From: Kryptolebias marmoratus
Lineage: Eukaryota; Chordata; Actinopteri; Cyprinodontiformes; Rivulidae
Direction: 5' to 3'
NCBI RefSeq assembly: GCF_001649575.2
Contig: NC_051451.1
Span: forward strand, 23,725,858-23,789,857
Length of the DNA stretch: 64,000 bases
Shown here: piece after piece, positions 1 to 11,873 of the stretch
Numbering within the stretch: the first letter of the stretch is position 1
Layout of the letters: every line of letters starts with the position of its first letter
Notes under the pieces: generated by a model
What the model was told of the DNA's origin: nothing
The model's input: only the letters and a program-made list of their open reading frames with translations
The model's database searches: none
Made by a program: the position numbers and the translations under genes

Positions 1-2232
1 TCTCTTTCAAGACTGTGCACAAGGCCTTTTTTATGCTGTGGAAATTCAAGTTGGCAGTTTGTGACTAAATGCAGTAAATTTATTAACAAGACCATGGGGA
101 ACATTAAAAGTCAATTGAAGAAGGCTATTAAAATCAGGATTTTAATTGGCTTGGTGCCTCAGCTAAAAACTTTTTTTTTTTTAATTTAGTCTTTTTTCTA
201 GGAGCAGTAGTCATAAAAAGTTCTGAATTAATGTGTTTGGTATGCAGCAGTCCTTGAAAGAAAGTTTCTTTTTGAAATCACAGAGGCTTGTTAATTTTTA
301 TGCTATGTCCAAGGCCTTGAACTTCAAAAAAGTGTGTGAAATTGAGCTTTGTTGTAGCATCTGGTAATTTCAATTTTCCTTTGCCCATTCAGATTTGAAA
401 TCCTGACAAGAGCTGAGATCAATGTATCTATCTGCTTTTCAGTATATGTTGATTGGTGTTTGGGCCTGCAAGCAGGGAGTAAATTCTGTTAGCACTGTAG
501 CTTTAATGCATCAAATTATATAATCTCTTGAAACTACATTACAAAGCATACAATTGTCCTAGTTATTGTAACGCAGTGTGACACATTACAAATGGATTTA
601 ATTGCACTGCAGCTTCTGGCTCTTCTGAACTCGCGCTGCACTTTAAGGGGCCGGGGATCTGTGCGTGCATATGTACATGTGTTTAGCGGCGGCTTCAATA
701 AAGAGACAGTTTGTGCACATGGGAGAGTTGGAGAGAGAGAGAGATAGCGAGGCAGTGTAGTATTGGCTGTGCTGACTGGATAATGTCATGCAAAGTGCTG
801 CGTGTTATTGTAGGCTGAGCCTCCAACCAGATGCTCCTTTCACTGCAGCTCATAAGCAGAGAGAGCAGGAGACTGCCTGAACATATGCAGTCACCGTCAC
901 TGGATTAAGCAGGAGGATTGAGAGACTTCGATCATGTACTGTAAAAGGAGCTTATTAAAGCTGACACTCATTATGTGAAGGAGACTGTGGCTAAGATGTG
1001 CTCAAAGTACCCCAGTGATTTTGGTGTTATTTTTTTGTTTCAGAGTTAAAGTAGTGTGGTTTAAAATAATGGTTTGCAGTCCAAATTAAAAAATTTAGTC
1101 TCAAAAACAAAAATGCAATCATGTCTATTGAACTCAGAGGTAAAATGACTGTTTGTGTTTGTAGTTCTTTAGAGAGACAGATGGCAGTACCACTCAAAGG
1201 ACCAGGGCAGGTACAAATATTGTTAGCTATATAATTGACTTAAGTGTTGTTGTTTTTTTACAAAAAGGGGCACAACTCAAAGTATGTATATGTATATGTA
1301 TATGCCTTTAAGGGCCTTTTTCTTTTGGAACCACAAAACATCCAGGACCAACAGCACATTTAAGCATATTTAACACATACACTATGCTGCCAAGACTATA
1401 ATCTATACAGTAATCTACCTTATGGTGAACCCAGCAGGTCTCTCAGTTTCACAAAACTTGGAATAGCATCAGACATTGCATATGCAAACCAAATGTAAAT
1501 TGTGAAGTCTTCCCACAGAAAAAGTATGGTGGTGTACATGACAGTTTATAATGGAGCTGATGAAAACCCAATAGGACCACATTTGCAAACCAAACAGAAA
1601 AAAACAAACAAAACAAAAACTATACAGTTAATTTTCTTAAATCACTCAGACAGAACAAGAATAAGAAAAACATTTTAATTAGTGTTTATAAAGTAACATG
1701 ATTAGACCAAGACTTCACTTTCGAGTTATTTGTTTCTGTACACTAATTGATGGAGTTTCATTGCTTATTATTGTTGTTTATAAGTTAATTGACCTTTAGA
1801 GTTACTGTAGATCAAAATAACTTTAACAAGCATAATAATAACTATGACACTCCGGAATTATTTATAAGGAAAAATATATTTTACATGTACAAGAAAAATG
1901 AAACAAATATATACAGTACATCTAGTTGATCCTGTCTGTGGATTTAGGTTGGTGTGTTCAGGGACTATTAGGAATCATAGAAGAGTAGCTGGAAAGCAAA
2001 ACCCAAGAAACCCAAGCAAGTTATACAGCAACATTATTTTTTTTATTTGAATGTATTGTTAATATAGACATCTTTTGTCTCTTTTCAATATAAATGAAAA
2101 TATATATATCTTATCAATGTTTTTGAACCACTGTTTCTTGTTAATTGTGCTCAGTCCATTGGTAACACCATCCATAATAATATTAGAAGATTACTTAAAT
2201 CTTTTTTTTTTTCTGTACTCTTCTCTTTTCAG
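1..2232 (+). other. nrxn1: nrxn1 intron, 3' part (no exon seen)
   Basis: No coding exon is visible in this stretch. It should be the end of the intron that follows the first LNS6 exon. The region is AT-rich with short poly-T, a GA-rich patch near 730-750 and a short TATATG-type patch near 1285-1303. Its last bases form a pyrimidine-rich tract and CAG acceptor directly before the exon at 2233. The beta-neurexin promoter in other vertebrates lies further upstream, before the preceding exon, so I do not expect it here. Confidence 0.7.
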
Positions 2233-2404
2233 GAAAAAGGAAACATTGCTGTTGTGTTTAATGTCGGAACAGATGACATTAACATCGAGGAGACGTCAAA
2301 GTTTGTAAATGATGGAAAGTACCATATAGTGAAGTTTACAAGGAGTGGGGGTAATGCCACTCTGCAGGTGGATGACCTGCCAGTCATTGAGCGCTACCCC
2401 ACAG
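2233..2404 (+). CDS. nrxn1: Neurexin-1 exon: middle of LNS6 domain
   Basis: This 172-nt exon encodes 57 residues from [12 protein letters not shown] to VIERYPT plus one base of a split Gly codon, so it starts in phase 0 and ends in phase 1. It matches without gaps the neurexin-1 LNS6 segment around [14 protein letters not shown] and SGGNATLQV. Known family facts: the Val of FNVG supplies a backbone carbonyl to the Ca2+ site of beta-neurexin (Val154 in the mammalian numbering with the cassette), and the Asn of GGNAT is a used N-glycosylation site. Both are present. The partner Ca2+ ligand Asp137 lies in the preceding exon, outside the window. Splice signals are a pyrimidine-rich tract ending in TTTTCAG before the exon and CACAG/GTGAGT after it. 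Residues DDLPV replace mammalian DSWPV. The end of this exon is splice site 4: it can join the cassette at 10063 or skip to 11554, both in frame. Confidence 0.95.
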
Positions 2405-2833
2405 GTGAGTTACCCACTTTGTCCTTAATTACATTGCTGCTTCTTCAAGGCAATAAAATGACCATGAGATCTGTTTGTTAGGATGTCTTTATGTTAACCT
2501 GGCATGTGCTTTAATTGCTTTTTATCTTTCTGTTTTCAGCAGCTGTTGAGAATACCAGTGTTGTTGAGATTTTTCCATGAATATTAAATGGTTTGAAACT
2601 TAGGCTGCAAATTCCCATGTACAAATCTCAAATATTAACAGTCCAAAGGTGCAACAAGGCACCGTCTGCATCGCCTACATGTCTGCATTATACCCTCCCT
2701 ATGCAAAAGTAATCCACTTACAGAATGTGTTCCCAGTAGTTCAAATCAATAAGCTGTTGACTGACAAATGGCCACTTTTATTGTGGAAAGTAATTGTGTC
2801 CCATTTCAATTATTTATTTATCTGCCAATACGG

Positions 2834-2853
2834 TTGATTGATTGATTGATTGA
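2834..2853. repeat. (TTGA)5 microsatellite
   Basis: Five perfect TTGA units lie in the intron downstream of the LNS6 exon. No function is indicated. Confidence 0.9.
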
Positions 2854-4625
2854 AGGTAATGGGGTAGACAAGCCTGCAATAACACAGTCAACGTAAATCT
2901 GGTTGCTTACACAGAATTAAGTACCAAATGATCAGCTGCATTCCAGCATCTAGTTTAAACATTAAACTCTGCTTTTGTATTCATCATTTTGACAGCATTC
3001 ACCACAGTTACTCACACACAAAAAAAGCTGTGTTAATTTTCTTAGTCATTAGTGTTACTGATAATTTCATTTGTGTAGCACTTTTTTGTAAACACAGTTT
3101 ACATGACAGTAGAAGACGAATGCAGCAATTACAGCCCAGTGTAATGCATATTAGGTAAACGAGAAAAAAATTGTTTTGTATTTTAGGTTTGGAGTAGAAG
3201 AAGTGGCTTTTTTTACCTCACAGTGTACATTTAACCTTTGGAAACACCTAAAAGTTTTAGGAAAATGGTAAAATTATGTTGCTAGAATTAAAGAGAAAGG
3301 TATTTGGTAGTTTGCAGCCAAAGGACAACAACTCAGCAACACTGTTATCTGTCCGCAGTGTTAAACTGTCAGTCATTTGAATTTAAATGCTAGTGCTTGT
3401 ATTGTTGAAGTTATTAGCGTTTTGAACAAAAAGCTTTGACAAAAGCTATAGAGTATCAAAAATGTGTGAAAGTGACCGTTGAAAATCCAAACAGTAAAAA
3501 GAAGAAATGTTGCTTTTATTCCAGGAGAGAAAAGCTGCAGCGTCACATTTGTTAGATTAGAAGGCTCCATAAAATGAGCAAACAAAACAAACAGAAGACA
3601 AAATTAAATCTGTCTCTCGTCTTCTTCCTAATGCTTAGTGAGCTTTTAGCCATGACCATTGCATTCATCTAAATTAATAGGACTGGGGCTCAATCCTCAT
3701 CGTTTGCCTCAGGTGAAAAAAACAAGAAAATTAAGACTTTTGACATGATGTGTATTGGACAGAATGTGCAGCAGGGTTACATGCCTTCATGTTATAGTTT
3801 CAACCACAAAACAACAAAGTGAAACAGAAACAGTCAATGGGTTTTGTCATATTCCTCGTGGACTCCAATGAAAATCAGATCACTTAAAGTGTAATTCTGT
3901 GAAAAAGGCATGACACCTGATATATCACACTTTGTAAACATCTCTTTGAAAAACCTCAGTTTATAGAAACAGAGCTTAATTCTGACCAGATTGACAGGCT
4001 AACGGTTAGTCCGAGCACAGCCAAGATGGAAGTGAGATTCTGGCACCCTGAAAGTACTCCGTTTTCAAAATTAAATAGCAGTTTTACATTTTGCTGTTGT
4101 TTGAAAATAATTATTTGGTTAATTGTATGCACAAATAGTGGCAGCAGCAGCTAGATGTAGCATTGCCAATGCTGCATAGTAAGGCACTTACAGCAGGAGT
4201 ATCATAATATTTGAAAATATTGACATTGGTAAAATTGACAGTGGTATAGATGTTTTAAAATTATCGTTTGCATGGACTACCATGGAAGTTTTCAGACCGA
4301 TGCTCTTTCTGGATGCCAGCAATTTAATTTTATCTTTGCCCTGTTTGAACTAACTATCAGGTCATCAATCTGTCAGAAATCAACTATTTCCCTCCAAACT
4401 GAGGTTGGGCAAAAAACTATCTAGAGCCAGTAAAATAATATTTGCTTATTTCCACAGAACCCAACTTCAAAAAATAAGAACTATGCTTATAAAGTTCACA
4501 TTTAAATCAACCATCTGTTAAAAAAAAAAAAAAAAAAAAAACACTGTCACTGAAGGTTATTGCTTTAGAATTGTGTGACCATGATAAACATTCGCTTGAT
4601 TCTTACACTTTGTACAACATAACTC

Positions 4626-4705
4626 ACCAGAACACAACAATTTTGAGCTCTGGTCAATAAACCATAAAACATTGAAAAGCTGGGTACCAGAATATAGACA
4701 ATTCC
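4626..4705 (+). repeat. 80-bp dispersed repeat, copy 1
   Basis: This 80-bp segment recurs at 8308-8387 in the same orientation with no gaps. I count 5 mismatches, about 94% identity. It starts ACCAGAAC and ends ATAGACAATTCC. The two copies lie 3.68 kb apart in the same intron and probably come from one mobile family. I cannot name the family. Confidence 0.75.
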
Positions 4706-7700
4706 TGTCATAGTAAACACTGAGTTATAAATGCTGCAGAAAAAAATTAACTAACCGCATCCCCACCAATCATGCATCAGTGACAACGCCAAGTCCAGCT
4801 AGCTTATTAAGCCCATTGCGGACTAATTATATCTAATCACAATTACTGTGTGGTCCTCCCCTCTCCCCCAGCACACAAAACCATTATTCTTTCAGCTCGC
4901 CTGCAGTTTGATTAGTATCCATGTATGCCTCTAACACACTCATAATAGCAGCCCTCAGACATTCTTAGGCCACTCACAGATCAACAGTGATTATAATAAA
5001 AGTAGACAGCAAAGATAAAAATGATGACCGGAGAGTAAGAAAGAGAGAGGAGGAGTTTACACCGGGGGGAGCGATCACTCTCAAAGCAAGGAAATAATTG
5101 CTTCACCAGACCCTCTATTGCTGCCCTAGTAATCTCATTAAAAAGTCTCGTACTGCATGCTTATAGGCCATTAAAAGTCTTTAGTGCAATTATTAGAATC
5201 TAAACTGCTAGACACAGACACATAAGTAGCCTCCTGTTTATTGTGGGTTTGGTTTCCTTGCTTTATTCTTGTTCTGCTTTCAGTCTGTACTGCTCACAAT
5301 AGGGTTGTGCAAGGAAAAAAAAAACTACAAAAAAACGGTCCCTTGTCGTGAGTCTTGGCCATGGAAGTAATACCATCACAATGGTGCTGCTGGGCCCGCG
5401 GGGTACAGCGCAGCATCCTATCTGAGCATCCAATGAGCACGCGTTGCACACAAAGATAATGGAGGAGTCCCTGGCCTTATTCTTGTACTATTATCAGAGT
5501 GTGGTGCACTTACAGAGCCCCCTGTCTCTTACGCTCCTTAGCTCTCACTTCCCTCTTTTTCTGTCCTTTTTACCTCTATCTGTCCACCCCTGCCCCCTTG
5601 TCGATCCCACCCACTGTTTTTTAACCTTGTGGTTGATGTCTGTCCTGTGGGATAGAAAAGCAGGGGGGTTAGCTTTATCAGTCAAAGCTCCAGCCTATCT
5701 ACTCAATTATCCCCTCTGCTCTAAACATGAGATTATTCAGCCTATTGTCTTCAAAGTCATCTTAGAGCTTGCTCGAGAATGGTTCATCGGCTGCTGCAGC
5801 TAGACTAAGGAATAAAGGATAGAATAATAAAAAATGATAGTAATATTTGTGTCAGTTTCACCTTTTTAATTGCCCCTTCTCCATGAACAGAGTGAACATT
5901 TGCATATTTGTTAATTTAACATGGTGAGTGTCCTAGGGCTTGTAATGAGATAAAGCTACCACCTTATCTCAACACTTTATTACCAAAAACAAAAAAAAAA
6001 AGAAGTGAGTAAGGGCAAAGCAGGTCGGGTGGGACGGCTCAGCTGAATCGCTGTTGTCTGGCAGGAGAGATAAGCCAGGCTGTCCCACACCAAACCAAAT
6101 CACCACTTAACAGCAGTCACAGGCTCCGCTCACAGGCAGAATGAATGGGCTCTGGTCTTGCATCACAGCCCAGGGGAAAGCATTGTTTAACACCCAGGAG
6201 TCCCGCAGTGGGGATCAATACACGATCACACCTTGATTATATCCACACTTAATTAACCTCAGTGTAAGGATAGACTGAGCATACCACTGAGTGCAAAGCC
6301 AAATAGATAAGCTCCATAGTCTTCAAAAATGGAGCACATTTTTAAACAAAAGTGGCGAATTTTGGCACGCAGGCAAGGTGTGTGTGTTTCCTATTTAAAG
6401 CCACCTGACACTCCCTTATGGTTTTACTAATACTTTTCTCATCTTTTTTGTGAGAAAAAAAAATGCTTGGATTTTAAGACGACATTTTAATTGCATCTTG
6501 TCAATACATGGGTAATCTAATTTTTTTTTGATTAAAATGACAAAACAAATTAAACTTGTGAGAATGTGACAATCAAGAAATTAAGCCAGCTTTTAGATCA
6601 GAAAATATCCATTGATTATTAATAAAAGCATCAGTGGACAATGCATTTTATTTTCTTAAAATGTATGTCTTTACTGTCCTGTCAGCTAAAATTTCTTCAA
6701 GACCCAATCTGATTATGACCTCTCCTCAAATGAGGTGCTGCAGTAACAGGAAATGGAGAAGCGACATAACTAACATCTAATGACTGCCAATTGGAGGTGA
6801 CAGGAATTAACCACATGAATGTCCCATTATAACAGCAATCAGAGATTATTCATTATTTTATTGCACTGAAAATATTATGAGGCACAGCTGTGTTTGGCCG
6901 TGTGAATGTTTACTCTATCAAATGCATTATTTACCCATGTCTGCAGCCCATGTGTTAAAAACTACTGTGCACAAACTCTTGAGGAACTCATTTAGCCTAT
7001 TTAAAAATGATGGAAGTTTTGTAGAAGCAATTAAGTTATTTCAAACAGCTGAATAGAAAATTAGATGCATCTCAATTTTAGGAACACTGAGTTTATTTAA
7101 TGTGAGATGATTGATGAGAACAAACTGTAAATGGATGACACATAAGAGACTTTTAAACCAGACGAACTCTTGCATAATTGTCATAATTGTTGAAGTGAGT
7201 GTTCCCTTTTTTCTGTCACGAGACCGTAACATCCTCATATTCTCTAAAACTCAATTTGCAGAATTTTGAGTAAGCCTTGAAAGTTTTAGGAATTTGTTGA
7301 GGGAAATGGAGACATATAGCTCCCCAAAATACACACAATATATTATCAGAAGCTTTTATTTTCAGTTTGCAATTCATAGACAGTCCAAAACCCCTTTGTA
7401 ATTCTGGCTTCATACAACCAATAAAACTTTGTTGTAGGTTAATTCCAGTAGCTACCAATATAGCAATATAGCAATATACCAATATACCAATAGTAGCTAG
7501 GTCTGTGGGCTATACAAAAGATGTTTATTAAATATAACACACAAAATCGTTCTCACATATTGAAATTTCACCTGATCAGTTCTGCCTGTTTTGAGCGGTT
7601 TATGGCTATGTCACTATTATGCAAATAAGCTGCTGTTGCCCCCCACCCAAAATAACAAAAGCTTTATCTTAAGCAGAACATGTGATGCAGTTACACAGTG

Positions 7701-8307
7701 CCTCTTGAATTATTTTGTTGTTAGGGGCCGTCATAACAGATTATTGAAGATGTTGAGACAATTTTTACAGAAAGAATAAAAGCCATTAGCATTTTCTCTT
7801 AAAAAGATGCAAACAGACAAAAGGTCATTAAATCAAACTGCATAAAACTCCAAGACCTTTTATACAGTGGAGTGTAACACAAAGTGCATTACAGCTGATA
7901 AAAAGCGTGACATTGAGATTGTGAGGTGGATTCAGGGGTGCAGCAATAAGGCAGCAGGCAGATACATATGCTTCAAAGGTTTTATTTAAAAAATAAAAAG
8001 ACAAGCAGGCAGGTGGCACAAAACATGACAAACATAAAAAAAAATGACAGAAACACATGGCTGTCATGGCTGTCTTGTAATGCAAATCATCTTCTCTGAC
8101 AGAGATTTAGGAAAAACCAAAGACTGTGATGGATGATTGGTGAATGAGACCAGGTGTGTTAATGAGCAGATGAACAACAGGTGTGTGTGTGCCAGTTTAC
8201 ACAGGAGAACTTGGGGAATAATGACTAGAAACATGAAATTACAGAAACCCGACTTAACTAGTAACAAAAAACAGACTGAAAAAAAGGCACAAAAGAAATG
8301 AAATAAC

Positions 8308-8387
8308 ACCAGAACTCAACAATTTTGAACTCTGGTCAGTAAACCATAAAACATTGAAAAGCAGGGGACCAGAATATAGACAATTCC
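8308..8387 (+). repeat. 80-bp dispersed repeat, copy 2
   Basis: This is the second copy of the segment at 4626-4705, ungapped with 5 mismatches. The surrounding 7985-8420 has the A-rich, CACAGGTG-containing texture of a decayed retroelement tail in fish DNA, so this copy may sit inside a longer relic. Its family is not identified. Confidence 0.7.
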
Positions 8388-10062
8388 AAAACACCAAAGA
8401 AACCCAACAACTGTGACGAAAGGATTAAACAATGATGGCTGTAACATAAAGGCATTTGAACTTCTGTAAGTCTCCAGTCATTTTCTAGTTTTCAGATTTC
8501 TTGAAATTCTTTTTTTACTCTTGCTTGCACTTCTGTTTGATAAGGTTTAATCACTAAAACTACTTGTAAAACTTAAAATTTTGTTGTAGCTTGAAGTACA
8601 TGTCTTTAATCCAGAAAAGCAGTATTGAAGCACAAACTGATAAAACATCTTTAATGGTTGTTGATATAATGAGTGAGAGCAGAACACTGCAGAGTGATAG
8701 AACTGCTTCAATGTGCAGATAACTGGGATTAAACTGAAAGTATTGCTCTATCATTGACTAAACTAAAAATATATATACATTGTGTGCCTTCGTGGTTGTC
8801 TTGTAGTGCAGATCATCTTTCTGCATCTGTTCTAAGGGGAAACGGTTTTTACTATGCCCCAATTGTGCACAATCCACTGCAGCCAAATTCCATGAGCTGT
8901 TCAAACTTTAAAACTTTTTTATTCATAACTGATCCCCAAGAGTAATTCAGGCTTGATTTATATATACATATATAAATGTATATATTTTTTTTCTTACCTT
9001 TAAGGTCTTTCATCAGACCAAATATGCATCTATCACAAGGTTACTTCCTTTAGTTCATTTCTTTGTGATCTTTCTCTCTCTGAAGCCATTCTTCACTGAC
9101 TCATTGTTAGCTACCGGATCTTTTATCTGCCAGAACTGAATTAATATAGTTGATGGGACAAACATTGTCAATCTGCCGGAAGAATGGAGCTGACTGAATT
9201 CAATCTCAGCAGACAATACCAGGGGAAAAGCACTCAGAGACAGTGCCACTTTGCTGAAGGTTTTCTGTTTTGGAGAGGTTATTGGCCTTGACAAAAAGGT
9301 GATGCAAAGTTTGTCGTCATTAAAGGCAAAGTGTCGCTCAGTGTTGGAGTGGAGTTTTTCTATAGCCACTCTTTCTTCTCCTGTCACCTGTTTGGCTTAT
9401 ATTCTGAGCACTCTAAAACTACTGATGCCATTTAGTCAGTCAAACTCGTGACTTTATAAGTTGTAGCTTTTGTCAAAGCTGTTTAATGAAAGGTTTTACA
9501 GTGGATGTAAATACGATGACTTTGTCCTCTGACTTTTCTCTGACTAGATGTTCTGATTATTCTGTGTGAATTGTAAAACTGTAAATAGATTATTATTTCT
9601 TGTCAATTAGGCCATTTTTAACTGGGGTTTGTAATTGTTAAAGTTAAATCATAAAACATTTATTTAATAAAAAAAATTAAATTATGATTTTTTTTTGTAT
9701 AACTAGTTAAAAGCAAATTTAAAAGACGGATAAAAGGGGAAAGATTTTGTAATGGAAATGCTTAAATTTGTGAATTTTGGTTGTTTGTTTTAACATAGCT
9801 TTATTAATCTAAATGAAATAGTTCCATGCTAGTATACTTATGTTTAAATAATTTAGGTCTAATTTGTTGACTAAAATAAAATAAAAAGAGTGAAGTTTGT
9901 TCAAATAATGTTTTAGTTAATATTGTTTTTTTCTTTTTAAATTTACTAAACTTTTTAAACTTAAAAATCTTGTGCAGTTGTATAACTTCAGCTTTAAGTA
10001 TGAATATTTAACCTTTGACCTTTCAGATTGTAACCAGTGAAATGTCTCTTTAAACTTTAAAG

Positions 10063-10152
10063 GCAACATTGATAACGAACGCCTGGCGCTTGCTAGACAG
10101 CGAATCCCATTCCGACTTGGTCGAGTAGTTGAAGATTGGCTACTCGACAAAG
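10063..10152 (+). CDS. nrxn1: Neurexin-1 splice-site-4 cassette exon (30 residues)
   Basis: The exon is exactly 90 nt, flanked by AG and GT, and is in phase 1 at both ends, so it can be included or skipped without changing frame. With the split Gly codon it encodes [16 protein letters not shown] followed by [14 protein letters not shown]. This is the neurexin SS4 insert and resembles the NRXN1/NRXN2 type (mammalian ending RVVDEWLLDK) rather than the NRXN3 type. Known role: the insert remodels the rim of the LNS6 Ca2+ site; inclusion favours cerebellins and weakens LRRTM and some neuroligin binding. The splice sites look weak: the acceptor is ACTTTAAAG with a broken pyrimidine tract and the donor is AAAG/GTAAAA. 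That fits a regulated exon. An AT-rich intron dense in TAAA motifs follows directly. Confidence 0.96.
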
Positions 10153-11553
10153 GTAAAATCACTGATTAAAATTTCAAATAAAATAAACTCATCTTAACCA
10201 AGTTGAAACAGTATTTTGTAAATAATAAACCTAAATAAGTAAATGTTTAGTTTAGCTTTAAAATTAAAAAGATTTGAGCAGTTAAATTCAGTTTGTAGTG
10301 TTTCTTACTTTTCATAATAATGTATTTACTTTATAGAGCTGTTTTAATACATGTTTCTTGTTAACTTAAGGTTAAAGGGACTGTAAATAAGAAAATAAAT
10401 CTAATTACTGATTTAATAACAGTAATGTTAAAATGTCTATAAATTACTGTAGCATTTTGCTGTAAACATAATTGATAAATATAAAAGTTTTAGTTTAGCC
10501 ATAGCTTATAAGTGTTATTTGAAACACTTATACATACAGTGCAGTATATTACTTAAAGTTATTTGCTACATTCAGATTAAACTGCTAGCAATCATAAATA
10601 GTGTGCAATATCAATTGGCAACAGATGTTTGAGTCCCTTTAACAGACATTGTAAATATGTATAGGGCTTTGGATAAAAAAAATATAACAGTAATATAAAA
10701 TATAAACTGAGTGCATGCTGTGTGTTTTATAATTCAATAACTAATTCATATTTTTCACAAAAAATGTGAATTTAGCCCTACCATTTTTATGATTTGTTTG
10801 GTGTTTATTAAATAATATAAATTTTAAAAAATGATGTCATGTATGTTTCTTTTTCCTTTTTCTTTTTCTTTTTTTGTATCACATTATTATCTGTTTGATT
10901 TTTATTTCACTTGGTTGCTTTTGCTAAAAAGATAAGTATCAAAAGGAAGTAAAAGTTTAGTTAGTACACATAAAAGTCCTGTTCTTACAGTCTGCAGATG
11001 TTTTAGATCATTTTTGTTTATTTTTGTTTGTTTTTCATTTTGGGGGGCTTTTTTTGGAGGATGAGGAATGAGAGGTTGCTGTAAATACGATTTGTAAACA
11101 ATACGGTTTAAAAGAAAGATTACAGATAATATAAGCAATATATTATGAAATATATAGCGTTTTTAAATTTTATTTTATTTCTATAGGTGTTCAGGCAGTA
11201 TCCTGCAAACAGGCACTTTAGGTTAAATGTAGTGAAACTTAATTAATTCCCGTAACATTCCCAATTTTTACATTTTGTTCTTTTGACTTTAAGATAGGCT
11301 GTCCTTTTAGCAAAGCATTGGTTTGTTTTTCACTCTTTGATTTGTTTAGTTCTGCATTTATTTTTGTTTCATAACCATCTCATTATTATTACTGCAATAA
11401 ATTACCAGGGTTTGTCTCTACACCCTGTAATTTATTGACCTCATTAGCCACTGGGCAAATGATCTTTTTTTGTTTGTTTATTTTCTGTTCACTGAAAGCG
11501 GCTGAGTCCTCAGTTCAACATTCTTGCATGTATGCAACATTCTTTTTCCACAG
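10153..11553 (+). other. nrxn1: nrxn1 intron after the splice-site-4 cassette
   Basis: This 1.4 kb intron is much shorter than its neighbours and strongly AT-rich, with many TAAA and TTAA words through its length. It has a pyrimidine-rich TTTTTCTTTTT run near 10850-10875 and a good acceptor (TTTTTCCACAG) before 11554. No other exon or gene is visible. Confidence 0.75.
10154..10286 (+). promoter_or_regulatory. TAAA-rich intronic region, candidate STAR-protein splicing element for SS4
   Basis: Just after the cassette donor I count 11 TAAA tetramers in 133 nt (starting at 10154, 10167, 10179, 10184, 10219, 10226, 10232, 10240, 10259, 10265 and 10283), plus a TTAA near 10195. In mammals the STAR proteins Sam68, SLM1 and SLM2 bind clustered U(A/U)AA motifs downstream of this same exon and cause it to be skipped. 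The position and motif fit that model. The whole intron is AT-rich, so part of the density is expected by chance. Function is inferred, not shown. Confidence 0.45.
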
Positions 11554-11873
11554 GACGGCAACTTACAATCTTCAACAGCCAAACCACCATACAGATTGGG
11601 GGCTGGGAGCGAGATCGGAGTCGATCCTTTCAAGGCCAGCTTTCAGGCCTCTACTATAATGGCTTGAAGGTGTTCAACATGGCTGCTGAGGGTGATCCCA
11701 ATATTAAGATCCAGGGCAGCGTGCGGCTTGTGGGGGAGTCGCCCTCCTCTATCACACCGCAGTCGAGCACCACAGCCAATCGCTCGGAGACGTCCACGTC
11801 CATCATGGAAATCACCACCACCACTGCATCCAACAGGAGAGTCAAACAGACGACGCTGCAAATGCCTCAGCCG
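11554..11873 (+). CDS. nrxn1: Neurexin-1 exon: end of LNS6 and Ser/Thr-rich stalk
   Basis: This 320-nt exon starts in phase 1 and ends in phase 0. It encodes [10 protein letters not shown], which contains the mammalian Arg232, Leu234, Ile236 and Asn238 positions of the neuroligin interface; Ile236 (backbone) and Asn238 (side chain) coordinate Ca2+. All four are intact. [15 protein letters not shown] and VRLVGE close the LNS6 fold. After that comes a Ser/Thr-rich stalk of about 50 residues, expected to be O-glycosylated, with an NRS N-glycosylation sequon and the family hallmark [10 protein letters not shown]. Compared with mammalian NRXN1, the loop after IGG reads [12 protein letters not shown], two residues longer and much more basic. 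The donor is CCG/GTAGGA. Two antisense reading frames overlap this exon and are shadows. Confidence 0.95.

Larger units (their letters stand above)
2405..10062 (+). other. nrxn1: nrxn1 intron before the splice-site-4 cassette
   Basis: This 7.66 kb intron has no exon that I can support. It holds a (TTGA)5 microsatellite at 2834-2853, a poly-A run near 4520-4540, two 80-bp copies of one repeat (4626-4705 and 8308-8387), a possible older repeat relic near 3930-4020 and a small 9-bp tandem repeat near 7453-7490. The stretch 4760-5230 is less repetitive and rich in ATTA-type words, so it is a weak candidate for conserved non-coding sequence. Open reading frames here are short and I recognise none of them. 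Confidence 0.7.

Noticed and set aside
600..960. Possible beta-neurexin promoter or first exon (GC-richer patch with CGGCGGC and GA repeat)
   Set aside because: No signal-peptide-coding ATG frame with a donor is seen, and in known neurexin genes the beta first exon lies before the preceding LNS6 exon, outside this window.
2228..2239. Alternative acceptor AAAAAG at 2238 for the LNS6 exon
   Set aside because: Using it would leave no fit with the gap-free alignment EKGNIAVVF to the mammalian HQGKIGVKF segment; the TTTTCAG at 2232 is stronger.
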